Assembly (NCBI GenBank): GCA_964555055.1
Contig: CAZKQW010000003.1
Location: 62,001 to 126,000 of the forward strand
Direction of reading: 5' to 3'
Length of the DNA stretch: 64,000 nucleotides
DNA from: GCA-016699445 sp964555055
GTDB taxonomy: Bacteria; UBA10199; JACPAL01; GCA-016699445
The notes beneath the pieces were generated by a model. The model made no database searches, was not told where the DNA came from, and saw only the letters and a list, made by a program, of their open reading frames with translations. This document shows, piece by piece, positions 1 through 7,635 of the stretch. The stretch's first letter is position 1. Every line of letters begins with the position of its first letter. The position numbers and the translations under genes were made by a program.

Positions 1-74
1 CTTCCCGTTTCATCCAAAGGAATTATCGGCTTTTCCCAACTAAAGTTGTGAAAAATCGAAGTCAGCTTCATCGG
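1..74 (-). CDS. Possible start of a CDS running off the window
   Basis: An ATG at 74 on the minus strand opens a frame with no stop to the window edge (24 codons). It starts 13 nt after the stop of the small basic ORF at 88-171 and could be its downstream partner. There is no obvious Shine-Dalgarno sequence. The visible residues (beginning MKLTSIFHNF) are not recognisable. It could be a chance frame. Confidence 0.3.
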
Positions 75-87
75 GGAACTTAAGAAA

Positions 88-171
88 TTAACCGCGGTAA
101 CGGAGGCTTTTGATTTTTTTGCCGGCTTTTTTACGACGCTTTTTGAGCGCTTGCTTTGCTTTTTTGTACAT
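88..171 (-). CDS. 27-residue lysine/arginine-rich mini-protein (unrecognised)
   Basis: A 27-codon frame begins MYKKAKQALKKRRKKAG and ends in RYRG. More than half of the residues are K or R, with no acidic residue. The composition is that of tiny RNA-binding ribosomal proteins (bTHX or COX24/AURKAIP1-domain type), but I cannot match it to either. A promoter-like pair on the same strand (-35 at 205-210, -10 at 182-187, 17-nt spacer) would start transcription about 4 nt before the ATG, so the message would be nearly leaderless. The promoter supports a real gene or a small RNA. Confidence 0.45.
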   Translation of the reverse strand: MYKKAKQALKKRRKKAGKKIKSLRYRG

Positions 172-181
172 AAGGCGCAGG

Positions 182-210
182 GCTATAGATAAACGCGGGG
201 TCAAGGTCAA
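182..210 (-). promoter_or_regulatory. Predicted sigma70 promoter for the 27-aa ORF
   Basis: Minus strand: TTGACC (205-210), 17-nt spacer, TATAGC (182-187). A second TTGACC copy lies directly after the first, at 199-204. The projected start is about 175, giving a leader of about 4 nt. It lies back to back with the plus-strand promoter at 218-246. Confidence 0.5.
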
Positions 211-217
211 ACATTGT

Positions 218-246
218 TTGACGGTAGGCTAACATCGCGGTACTAA
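218..246 (+). promoter_or_regulatory. Predicted sigma70 promoter for the CsgG-like gene
   Basis: TTGACG (218-223), 17-nt spacer, TACTAA (241-246). The projected start is about 253, followed by an AGGGAGA ribosome site at about 260-266 ahead of the ATG at 274. The -35 boxes of the two divergent promoters are only 7 nt apart. Confidence 0.55.
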
Positions 247-273
247 CAGCGCACTTTTAAAGGGAGATATTTC

Positions 274-912
274 ATGAAAAAAGCAAAAATCCTAGGTTTT
301 GCTAGTGTTTTAGCATTGCTCGCTTCAAGCCCCGTCTGGGCTAAAAAGGCAGCTCAAGATGACGAGGATTATGTGCCTCGCAATAAAAGGCCGACCGTGG
401 CTGTGACGCGTATGCGTGGAGAGGGTATCAGCCTTCACGAAAACACGGCGGAATCCCTTAAGGATATCGCAAACGACTCGTGCGTGAAGAACGGTCTCCG
501 TTGCTTGGAAAGGCAGGATTTAGATGCCGTGCGAGAAGAGCAGGCTCTAGCTAATTCGAGTGAAGCGGCACCTAGGCAAGGTCGGGCTAAGAAGGGTAAG
601 TTAACCACTGCGGACGTTTTGGTTTCGTGTGCATTAACAGGTTCCACCGCGGATTCCGCCGGTGTGGGTGTTGCGGTAAATAATAAAGTATTGAATACGA
701 TCGGGCTGCGAGGTGTCGGCGTTTCAACGGATCGCGTGACCATGACCTGCCGGGCAGTCGATTCCAGCACGGGTGAAATCATCTTATCCAAGACGACCAA
801 TAAGATGGCCGCGACGACCGAATTGGCCGTCTTCAATTACAAATCACCCCTCGCAAAGGCAGTTGAAAGAAGCATGGATGCTTTTTTCAAAGAATTGAAG
901 AATCAATTATAA
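274..912 (+). CDS. Exported CsgG/LpoB-like protein
   Basis: 212 aa with a Sec signal peptide (residues 1-23, cleavage after VWA). The rest resembles the CsgG/LpoB fold: an N-terminal strand (VAVTRMRGEG), a helix, a CLERQDLDAVREEQ segment corresponding to the family's 'R..L..i..E' helix, an ADVLVSCALTGST strand, and a late CRAVDSSTGEIILSK hairpin typical of the family. CsgG forms a lipidated secretion pore and LpoB activates a peptidoglycan synthase. This protein lacks a lipobox Cys after the signal, so it is probably a soluble periplasmic relative. The AGGGAGA ribosome site and its own promoter support the start. It is convergent with the PilZ gene, ending 4 nt from it. Function unknown. Confidence 0.75.
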   Translation: MKKAKILGFASVLALLASSPVWAKKAAQDDEDYVPRNKRPTVAVTRMRGEGISLHENTAESLKDIANDSCVKNGLRCLERQDLDAVREEQALANSSEAAPRQGRAKKGKLTTADVLVSCALTGSTADSAGVGVAVNNKVLNTIGLRGVGVSTDRVTMTCRAVDSSTGEIILSKTTNKMAATTELAVFNYKSPLAKAVERSMDAFFKELKNQL

Positions 913-916
913 AAAC

Positions 917-1297
917 TCAATGTTTTGTCGGATTTTTGTCGGCACTTAAGAACTCAGGGATCACGAAACTCATCATATTACTGAAGGGTTTCGAGAACTT
1001 TAATCCCATCATGGTTTTTCCTTTTTTCTGAACACGGATGACTTCCGCGTGGAAGGATTCCTTTTGTTCGCCGGATTCCACCAAAAGGGTAACTTCATGC
1101 TGTGGGGATACAGTTTGCCATAAGGCCTCGAAAGGCAGAGCGATGCAAATACCCGTACGGCTCAGGTTTACCGCTTTGGCGCGTATCTCGACGCTTTGAG
1201 ACGCTTCGGGGTTAATGAGCGATCCCCCCTCAATGACCAACGACGCTTTGATTGGCACTTTGCGCACGTCTTGTCTTGGATGTGTTCTTCTATCCAT
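917..1297 (-). CDS. PilZ domain protein
   Basis: 126 aa, a single PilZ domain, the family that binds cyclic di-GMP. The first motif is near the N-terminus (MDRRTHPRQDVRKVP, an RxxxR-type motif) and the second is the LSRTGICIAL stretch (D/NxSxxG-like, here NLSRTG). The body continues with the VEIRAKAV and EVIRVQKKGKTMMGLKFSK strands. No output domain is fused, so it probably acts by protein-protein contact. It lies downstream of the epimerase on the same strand, 67 nt away, with a G-rich ribosome site (GGGGGAT) 11 nt upstream. A second PilZ protein is encoded at 50306. Confidence 0.8.
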   Translation of the reverse strand: MDRRTHPRQDVRKVPIKASLVIEGGSLINPEASQSVEIRAKAVNLSRTGICIALPFEALWQTVSPQHEVTLLVESGEQKESFHAEVIRVQKKGKTMMGLKFSKPFSNMMSFVIPEFLSADKNPTKH

Positions 1298-1364
1298 AGG
1301 TTTCTGATCCCCCCATGCCTACTCATCGGCATGCCTTCCTAAAAAGTTGTGTGTTTTTTGACTA

Positions 1365-2363
1365 TTATGAATCTTTTTTTAAAGTGCCGGTTTCAAGAAG
1401 GTACTGGTAGGTGCTTTCAATTCCTTGTTGGAGGGAAAATTGCGGTTGATACCCTAATAATCTCCTAGCCTTGGAAATATCGAGCATCCAATTCCTTTGA
1501 AGGAAATTCGTGGCGTTGTCCCAGCTTAACGGCATGAGTCGTGAGGTGAGATGGGAAAAAAAGTCAGAAGCGCCCGCAGCAACGTAAATAAGAGGGCTTG
1601 GGATGCGAAAGATCATGATCTTTCGGTTCATGACAGCCCCAAAAACTTGAGCGGCTTCCTCCCAACTATAATTTTTTTCGTCTCCGATGAAAAAGGTCTC
1701 GCCGATCGCTTTTTCCGAAATTGCGGCCAAGAGGATACCGGAAACGATATCTTTCACGTAGGCCGCATTGATGACCTTTTTCCTTAAGCCGGGTAAGAAA
1801 ACGAATCCTGAATCCACCATTTTAAAAAGAGAAAGGAACTGTTCGTCGCGGGGCCCGTAAATAGCTGGGGGGCGGATGATAGTAATGGGTAGCTTATCCA
1901 TATAGAGAGACGCGATAGATTCGGCTTCGAGCTTACTTTCTCCATACGCATTGACAGGATGGGGGCGGTCTGTCTCGAGCGCGGGTCGGTAATCACCGTT
2001 GCCGGGTCCGTTGGCAGCAAGGCTCGTGACTACAACAATCCTTTTCACCTGAGGATTTTTCCGCAGACACGCTTCGAGCACCTGCTTCGTCCCGAAGGCG
2101 TTCGCGCGGAAATACATGTCCTCCCGCAGGGCTTGAACGACCCCCGCCACGTGATAAACGACATCCATAGAGGTGACCGCGTCCTCAATGGGGTCAATCG
2201 GACCGGTGATGTCTCCATTATGGAAATGGATGGGTTTGTCCTTCAACCATCGGAGATTCGATGTGCGGCGAGCCAACACGTGCACTTCGTCTCCTTGTTC
2301 CAAAAGACGATCCACGAGGTGGCTCCCCAAAAAACCCGTCGCGCCGGTGACTAAAACTTTCAT
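1365..2363 (-). CDS. NAD-dependent epimerase/dehydratase (extended SDR)
   Basis: 332 aa extended short-chain dehydrogenase. The Rossmann motif GATGFLGSHL is at residues 7-16, and the catalytic pair YGESK (YxxxK) is near residue 140, preceded by VVTSLAANG (catalytic Ser/Thr). It resembles the HpnA-like/dihydroflavonol-reductase-like branch that modifies NDP-sugars or small carbonyl substrates; the substrate cannot be told. AAGGGGG lies 5 nt upstream of the ATG. It is divergent from another SDR gene at 2418, with 54 nt between the starts. Confidence 0.85.
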   Translation of the reverse strand: MKVLVTGATGFLGSHLVDRLLEQGDEVHVLARRTSNLRWLKDKPIHFHNGDITGPIDPIEDAVTSMDVVYHVAGVVQALREDMYFRANAFGTKQVLEACLRKNPQVKRIVVVTSLAANGPGNGDYRPALETDRPHPVNAYGESKLEAESIASLYMDKLPITIIRPPAIYGPRDEQFLSLFKMVDSGFVFLPGLRKKVINAAYVKDIVSGILLAAISEKAIGETFFIGDEKNYSWEEAAQVFGAVMNRKIMIFRIPSPLIYVAAGASDFFSHLTSRLMPLSWDNATNFLQRNWMLDISKARRLLGYQPQFSLQQGIESTYQYLLETGTLKKDS

Positions 2364-2379
2364 GAGACCCCCTTAAGGT

Positions 2380-2408
2380 TTGACACCTTAGGGAAGGATC
2401 TTTAAAAA
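2380..2408 (+). promoter_or_regulatory. Predicted promoter of the plus-strand SDR, leaderless start
   Basis: TTGACA (2380-2385), 17-nt spacer, TAAAAA (2403-2408). The projected start is about 2415, only 3 nt before the ATG at 2418, and no Shine-Dalgarno sequence is present in the short pyrimidine-rich gap. Confidence 0.55.
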
Positions 2409-2417
2409 TCAACTCCT

Positions 2418-3479
2418 ATGACCCAACCCTTGAGTCTCGTGACCGGAGCGTGTGGATTCATGGGCACGCACATGGTGGAGATTTTGGTGAAGGCGGGTCA
2501 CCGCGTGCGCGCGACGGACCTTGTGTCGGCCTTCGACCATGATGACCTCAAGACAGGCCGTTTTCCCAGCGTGATCAAGAATCTCTCCGCCCAAGGCGTG
2601 GAATGGGTCGCCGCCGACATCACGAAACCTAACGAAATCGCGAAGCTTATGGACGGCGTGGATTACGTTTTCCATATCGCCGCCATTTTCAGTTATTCGG
2701 CGCCTTGGGAAGTCCTTCATCGCGTCAACGTGGAAGGAACGCGGAATCTTCTTGAGCTCATTAAAAAAACGCCGACGTTCCAGAAATTGATTCTCTGGGC
2801 GGCGGGAGGGGTCTTCAAGTTCCCTCAGGGGCCCGAAGACCTGCCGATTCGCGAGACGAGCCCCGTCGATCCCCAAAATAATTACCTGAAAAGCAAGTGG
2901 GAGCAGGAATGTCTGGTGAGGGATTTCTGTCGCGAACACCATTTGAAGTTCTCTGCCATTATGCCCACGACGGTCTACGGGCCACGCGCGGTCTACGGTG
3001 GCGGGCAGATGATCCGCGAGCCCTTGCAAATGAAGACAGTCATGGTGCCGAAAAACTTCACGGCGCGCATTCCCACGATTCATGTCCGCGACGTATGCCG
3101 CGCGGCGCTTTACCTCGCTGAATCCGACCAGGGGAACGGGGAATCCTTCATCGTGAACGACAACAGCACGACGCGGACCACGGATTTCATGCGCTTAATG
3201 GCGAAGCTCACCGGAAAGAAGTTTCGCCTTTTACCCGCAGTTCCTTTAGGATTGATCCGCTTTAACCTTTCCATCGCCGCCGCCCTCGGTAAGCTCCGCA
3301 AGCGGATCTTCGGGGGCGCCAATCCGAAATTCGAGAAGGATCTGGTCAAATACTTCGGGGTGGATTTTATGTGCGATAATTCCAAATTGCGCGCGACCGG
3401 CTTTCAATTCGAATATCCGGAATTCGAAAAAGGCCTGGCGGATTCCATCCCGTGGTTCCGGGAAGTCTACCATTTATGA
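2418..3479 (+). CDS. NAD(P)-dependent SDR, 3-beta-HSD-like epimerase
   Basis: 353 aa extended SDR. The cofactor motif is GACGFMGTHM (residues 10-19), followed by DYVFHIAAIF, WAAGGVFK as the Ser-region strand (with Ala where the catalytic Ser/Thr is usual), and NNYLKSKWEQE carrying the YxxxK pair (YLKSK). The VYGPRAVYGGG and FIVNDNSTTRT segments match the sterol/3-beta-hydroxysteroid dehydrogenase branch. It probably oxidises, reduces or epimerises a lipid or sugar intermediate; the substrate is unknown. Its stop overlaps the ATG of the next gene (ATGA), so the two are translationally coupled. Confidence 0.8.
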   Translation: MTQPLSLVTGACGFMGTHMVEILVKAGHRVRATDLVSAFDHDDLKTGRFPSVIKNLSAQGVEWVAADITKPNEIAKLMDGVDYVFHIAAIFSYSAPWEVLHRVNVEGTRNLLELIKKTPTFQKLILWAAGGVFKFPQGPEDLPIRETSPVDPQNNYLKSKWEQECLVRDFCREHHLKFSAIMPTTVYGPRAVYGGGQMIREPLQMKTVMVPKNFTARIPTIHVRDVCRAALYLAESDQGNGESFIVNDNSTTRTTDFMRLMAKLTGKKFRLLPAVPLGLIRFNLSIAAALGKLRKRIFGGANPKFEKDLVKYFGVDFMCDNSKLRATGFQFEYPEFEKGLADSIPWFREVYHL

Positions 3480-3841
3480 AGTGCGTGTATTGCCGAGAAT
3501 CGGCGGGTCTTTTCCGCAACCTTTGCAAACAATGCCGCAAACTCGTGGACGTGATGAAGAACGCTCCCAAATCCTTCGGCTACCGTGAGATGTTGGAGCG
3601 CCTCATGGACACCGACGTGCCTAACGAGAAGATCGAAAAATTCCTGGATACCGACGTGGACGGCCGCGGATCCCTGAACGACCAATTGACGGCCCGCATG
3701 ACGAACGAGGTCATGACGAGCCTTGGTCAACCTTCCCACATGACCGGAGACGACGTGAAGAAGGTGAAGAAGGACATCGCGGAAGGACGGGCGCCGTCCG
3801 TGACGGATCACGACGTGACTTCCCATGGCGACGTGGAATGA
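3476..3841 (+). CDS. Small zinc-ribbon hypothetical protein
   Basis: 121 aa from an ATG overlapping the previous stop by 4 nt; the frame is open slightly further upstream, but the coupled ATG is the likely start. The N-terminus carries two CxxC knuckles (CVYC at residues 3-6, CKQC at 18-21), a treble-clef or ribbon zinc site. The rest is charged and probably helical (MLERLMDTDVPNEKIEKFL, DDVKKVKKDIAEGRAP). Its stop touches that of the convergent SirB1-like gene. No known family; the pairing with an SDR gene may be lineage-specific. Confidence 0.65.
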   Translation: MKCVYCRESAGLFRNLCKQCRKLVDVMKNAPKSFGYREMLERLMDTDVPNEKIEKFLDTDVDGRGSLNDQLTARMTNEVMTSLGQPSHMTGDDVKKVKKDIAEGRAPSVTDHDVTSHGDVE

Positions 3842-4660
3842 TTATTGGATTTGCGACACGCGGACTTTCAAGTCCTCGATGCACTCTTCGATGACGGGCC
3901 GGTCCTCCGCCCGGGGCGCTCTCTCTAGATAAGACTCCAAATCCTTCAAGGCGGGACCGAAGCACTCGAGATGGTAATGGATCAAGCCGCGTTCCTTGAT
4001 CTCCTCCGTTCCGAAGGGGCTGAAGAGCAGGAAGTGGTTGAGCATCTGGAGGGACATGCCGAACTCCTTGCGCATCATGTAGATGATTTTGAGGTTCGTC
4101 AGCATGCGCAGGAGGATGTCCCGATGGGGCGATGCCTCTAGGAATTCGGGACGGAACGGGAACTGCTCGCCGTACATCTGCTCCAGGCGGTGCCGGCATT
4201 CTTCTTCAGTAAGGATCTTGCCCCGATAAAAACAATCCACGAAGAAATGGGTCTTGTCGTCGTCGTAACGGACCATGAAATGACCGGGAAACCCGACGCC
4301 ACGCAGGGGAAGGCCGAGCCGGCGCCCCACGGCGATGTAGAAAATCGAAAGGGTGATCGGAATGCCCTCGCGGCGATCCAAGACGTCGTTGAAGAAGCTA
4401 TTGGCGGGATGGTAATAATCCGAGGAATTTCCTCGGAACCCCTCTTCCTCGAATAAATATTGGCTGAGCCCTTGGATGACTTGCTTCGCCCCCGAGACGT
4501 TTCCGATCCTTAAGTGGGCGCGGCGGGCGAATTCGTCGATGCGCTCGCGGTAGAGATCCGCGTTGAGGTCCGGGTATTTTTCCTTGGCCAGGAGAAGGGC
4601 GATGTCCTCCAAGGGGAGTGTATCGAGATCGAGCTGGGCGATGTCGGCTAACCGGGTCAT
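3842..4660 (-). CDS. SirB1-family transglutaminase-like/TPR protein
   Basis: 272 aa. The SirB1/YchA signature runs from about residue 75: NSFFNDVLDRREGIPITLS, then YIAVGRRLGLPLRGVGFPGH and FMVRYDD, followed by a C-terminal TPR-like part (GLIHYHLECFGPALKDLESY). Enterobacterial YchA lies next to prmC and prfA; here it is downstream of an aminotransferase (44-nt gap, same strand). The fold is transglutaminase-like, but the active-site Cys is usually absent in this family and I do not see one in the expected place. The biochemical role is not established. Confidence 0.85.
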   Translation of the reverse strand: MTRLADIAQLDLDTLPLEDIALLLAKEKYPDLNADLYRERIDEFARRAHLRIGNVSGAKQVIQGLSQYLFEEEGFRGNSSDYYHPANSFFNDVLDRREGIPITLSIFYIAVGRRLGLPLRGVGFPGHFMVRYDDDKTHFFVDCFYRGKILTEEECRHRLEQMYGEQFPFRPEFLEASPHRDILLRMLTNLKIIYMMRKEFGMSLQMLNHFLLFSPFGTEEIKERGLIHYHLECFGPALKDLESYLERAPRAEDRPVIEECIEDLKVRVSQIQ

Positions 4661-4704
4661 GGTGATGGAAGTATACCGAAAACTCGGAGGCCAAGGGAAA
4701 TTTT

Positions 4705-5862
4705 TTATTTTCCCAGGAAATTAATTAGGGCTTGAATTCCCTTCGAAAGTTTTTCCGGACGCGTGAGGAACGAGATTACGAAGTGAGCCCCATCTTCATA
4801 ATCGAAAAAATACCCGGGATGGACGAAGACGCCCGTTTCCTCCATGAGGGAAATGACAAAATCCTCTTCGGCGACGTCTTTTAGGATTTTCCCCATCAGG
4901 TAAAAGCTTCCCAGAGGTTCGGTAAAAGCGATGCGAGGCGAACGTCGCAATTCCGCGACGGCCAAGTCCCTCCTTTTGCGCACCTCCTCCCGGTAGGCGC
5001 CGAGGAAGACCTGGCCCTCCGTGAAGATCCTGGGCAGGGCGTATTGGATCGGGGTGTGGCAGGACAAAAACGTGTCGGCCATGAGCTCCAACGCCTCCAC
5101 GGCGGGAACCACGCGCTCTCCGTGCCCCGAGACGGCGATCCAGGAGAGTTTCAGGCTCGGTAGGGCGAACATCTTGGAAAGACCGTTCAAGGTGAAGCAG
5201 AGTTCCGGCTTCGCGACCGCAATGGTTCGCGGGAAAACGCCGTCGCCGAAATAAAATTCCGAGAACACTTCGTCGCAGATAAGGGGAATGCCTTGGGCAT
5301 TCGCCCAGGAGACGATCCCGTTGATTTCTGAGGCGGAGAGGACAGAGCCGGTGGGGTTATGAGGGGAAACGAGGACGATGGCTTTGGTCCTCGAGTCCGT
5401 GCTTCGTTGGAGGGCGGGGAGATCGAGGGCCCAGCCCTTGTCTTCCCTCAGGGGGTAGTGCCGTATTTGTATATCCCTTAAGGAGGCGATGGGATCGAAG
5501 AGGGGATAGGAAGGATTCGGGGTCAAGATGTTATCGCCGGGTCCGGCGAGGAGGTTGAATAGATAGGAGAAGGACTCGCTCGTACCGGTGGTGAGGAGGA
5601 TGTGGTCGATCTCCACACGCGCTCCCTGACGATCGTAATATTCGAGGATGGCCTGTCGGGCGGTCTTTAAACCCTTGGAGTCGGGCCGGTAGTCGAGTCT
5701 TTGGAAATAATCGCGGTACTCTCTCTCCAAAATATCTCCTGGAAAACGAAAACCTTCGTCGATAGGGTTTCCCGAAAACAGGCGGAGGATGTCTTTGCCT
5801 TCCGACGTGAGCCGTCGGTAGGTTTTTTCGATGGGATTGATGTCCATGGGGTGCGTGTTCAT
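4705..5862 (-). CDS. Pyridoxal-phosphate aminotransferase, class I/II
   Basis: 385 aa fold-type I aminotransferase. TTGTSESFSYLF binds the PLP phosphate (about residue 90), SPHNPTGS is the conserved Asn motif, ICDEVFSEFYF carries the Asp that contacts the pyridine nitrogen, and LNGLSKMFALPSLKLSW carries the Schiff-base Lys. It probably uses an amino acid and a 2-oxo acid; the substrate cannot be assigned from sequence alone. It starts about 40 nt from the divergent MFS gene and is followed by the SirB1-like gene. Confidence 0.85.
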   Translation of the reverse strand: MNTHPMDINPIEKTYRRLTSEGKDILRLFSGNPIDEGFRFPGDILEREYRDYFQRLDYRPDSKGLKTARQAILEYYDRQGARVEIDHILLTTGTSESFSYLFNLLAGPGDNILTPNPSYPLFDPIASLRDIQIRHYPLREDKGWALDLPALQRSTDSRTKAIVLVSPHNPTGSVLSASEINGIVSWANAQGIPLICDEVFSEFYFGDGVFPRTIAVAKPELCFTLNGLSKMFALPSLKLSWIAVSGHGERVVPAVEALELMADTFLSCHTPIQYALPRIFTEGQVFLGAYREEVRKRRDLAVAELRRSPRIAFTEPLGSFYLMGKILKDVAEEDFVISLMEETGVFVHPGYFFDYEDGAHFVISFLTRPEKLSKGIQALINFLGK

Positions 5863-5900
5863 GGGCGTTGAGTAGACGAGAAAAAGAGGATGATCAATTT

Positions 5901-7109
5901 ATGAAGGGTTCGCTGCAGTTTTCGGATTTCCGGTATTACTTGTCCGCGCGTTTCCTCGCTTTGGCTTCGCATCAGATCTTGATCGTCGCCTTGACCCAAA
6001 AGGTCTACGAAATGACCCGAAGCCCGATCCATTTGGGTTACATCGGCCTCACTCTTTTCCTGCCGAAATTCGTCTTCGCCCTCTTGGCCGGCCACGCGGC
6101 GGATCGCTTCGACCGGCGCAATCTGATCCTCTTCTGCCGGGTGATCCAGCTGCTGGCGATCTTAGGGATCGTGGTTTTTTCCTATACGGGTTTTCGGCCG
6201 ATCGGGGTTCTCTATGCTTTACTGCTGCTTTTAGGAACGGCCAATGCCTTCGACGGACCGGCGAGCCAAGCCATCGTCACGAATATCGTCCCCGAGGAGC
6301 ATTTCAGCCATGGCGTCACGTGGCATTCGTCGGTGACCCAGTCTTCCTTCATCTTAGGACCGGCGTTAGGGGGATGGCTCTACGGGATTTCCGGGAACGC
6401 GGAATTCGTCTTTTGGATGGTCATCCTCATGCGCGGAACGAGCGCCGTTCTCTTGGCCCTCGTCAAGACGAAGACGCCGAAGGCGGAAGCGCCGGGAGCC
6501 ATTACGTGGGAAAACCTCTTCGCCGGCATCCGCTACGTCTTCCAAAAACGCATCATTTTAGCGTCGATCTCGTTGGATCTCTTCGCCGTCCTCTTCGGGG
6601 GCGCCGTAGCCCTGATGCCGATCTTCGCGAACGACATCCTGCATGTGGGCCCGAAGGGCCTCGGTCTCTTGCGGGCCGCTCCGTCGATCGGGGCCGTCTT
6701 GGTGGCGTTTTACCTGTCGAAGCGGTCCAGCATCCGGAGGTCGGGCGTGGTCTTGCTTTGGGCGGTGGTGGTATTCGGCGTCGCGACGATCCTGTTCGGC
6801 CTATCCACAAATTTCTACCTGTCCCTCGCGATCTTATTGGTTCTGGGAGGGGCGGACATGATCAGCGTCGTGATCCGCAGCGTCTTGGTCCAAATGGAGA
6901 CGCCCCAAGAGATGCGCGGCCGCGTGAGCGCGGTCAACTTCGTCTTCATCGGCGCCTCGAATGAGCTGGGCGAATTCGAATCGGGCCTCACGGCCCAATG
7001 GTTCGGCGTCGTCCCGGCTGTCGTCTTGGGGGGCTTGGGTACCTTGGGCGTCGCGGCTTTATGGTCGAAGAAATTCCCTGAGTTAAGAAATTACGTATCG
7101 AAGCAATAG
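5901..7109 (+). CDS. MFS transporter (EntS/MFS_3-like exporter)
   Basis: 402 aa with about 12 membrane segments. The cytoplasmic loop signature GHAADRFDRRNLILF follows TM2 (about residue 60), and the second half has YLSKRSSIRRSGVVLLW. The VTNIVPEEHFSHGVTWHSS region is typical of the EntS/MFS_3 branch, which exports siderophores and drugs. I chose ATG 5901 because AAGAGGA lies just upstream; an in-frame TTG 33 nt earlier has no ribosome site. The last 27 nt overlap the convergent glycosylase gene. Confidence 0.85.
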   Translation: MKGSLQFSDFRYYLSARFLALASHQILIVALTQKVYEMTRSPIHLGYIGLTLFLPKFVFALLAGHAADRFDRRNLILFCRVIQLLAILGIVVFSYTGFRPIGVLYALLLLLGTANAFDGPASQAIVTNIVPEEHFSHGVTWHSSVTQSSFILGPALGGWLYGISGNAEFVFWMVILMRGTSAVLLALVKTKTPKAEAPGAITWENLFAGIRYVFQKRIILASISLDLFAVLFGGAVALMPIFANDILHVGPKGLGLLRAAPSIGAVLVAFYLSKRSSIRRSGVVLLWAVVVFGVATILFGLSTNFYLSLAILLVLGGADMISVVIRSVLVQMETPQEMRGRVSAVNFVFIGASNELGEFESGLTAQWFGVVPAVVLGGLGTLGVAALWSKKFPELRNYVSKQ

Positions 7110-7631
7110 ATCCGTCGCGCGGCGGATGCCAATGCGCGGTGTCGCCTTGATTTTTCCGTCGGGTACGGAGCTGCCTGACTCCAGACGCAGGTTTCCCTCA
7201 AGGAGATTCACGTTGTTTTGATCGGGCCGAATGCCCATGGCCAGGACGAGCTTCGCGGGGCCGTTGCAGAGATTTTTGTCGTTCGCTTTTGGCCGTCGCT
7301 GCCGCATCAAATCGACGCCTTCCAAGGGTTCAAGCGCCCGGATCAAGACGGCCTCGCCGACTCCTTCCGGCGCCGTTACGACATTGAAGCAATAATACAT
7401 CCCGTAGATGAAATAGATGTACGCGTGCCCTGGAGGCCCGAACATCGGCCGCGTCCGCGCCGTCATCCCGCGCGAGGCGTGGCAGGCGGGGTCGTTCGCT
7501 AAGTACGCCTCGGTCTCGATGATCCTTCCGACGGTGCGTCCTTCGGGGGTGTCGTGCACCAAATGCCTGCCGAGTAAGGCTTTAGCGACTTCCTCCGTGG
7601 ATTTATCGAAAAAACTTTTCTTAAGAATCAT
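7083..7631 (-). CDS. mpg: 3-methyladenine DNA glycosylase (AAG/Mpg family)
   Basis: 182 aa, the usual size for bacterial AAG-type glycosylases. The catalytic Glu lies in RIIETEAYLAND (about residue 40). TRPMFGPPGHAYIYFIYGMYYCFNVV is the base-flipping and binding region, with Tyr residues at the expected sites, and GEAVLIRALEPLEG and LCNGPAKL follow. It removes alkylated purines in base excision repair. It follows the flavoprotein gene with a 4-nt gap and a GGTGAG ribosome site, so they form an operon. It is one of three DNA glycosylases in the window (also Tag and UdgX). Confidence 0.93.
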   Translation of the reverse strand: MILKKSFFDKSTEEVAKALLGRHLVHDTPEGRTVGRIIETEAYLANDPACHASRGMTARTRPMFGPPGHAYIYFIYGMYYCFNVVTAPEGVGEAVLIRALEPLEGVDLMRQRRPKANDKNLCNGPAKLVLAMGIRPDQNNVNLLEGNLRLESGSSVPDGKIKATPRIGIRRATDLLLRYVIS

Positions 7632-7635
7632 CCGC

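Noticed and set aside
1313..1336. Small hairpin CATGCC/GGCATG between the epimerase and PilZ genes
   Set aside because: Only a 6-bp stem with no T tract on either strand; not convincing as a terminator or regulator.
5868..5900. TTG start of the MFS gene at 5868
   Set aside because: No ribosome site; AAGAGGA just before ATG 5901 is clearly better.
6320..6964. Long 214-aa frame inside the MFS gene
   Set aside because: Arg/Pro-rich shadow in another frame of a GC-rich gene.
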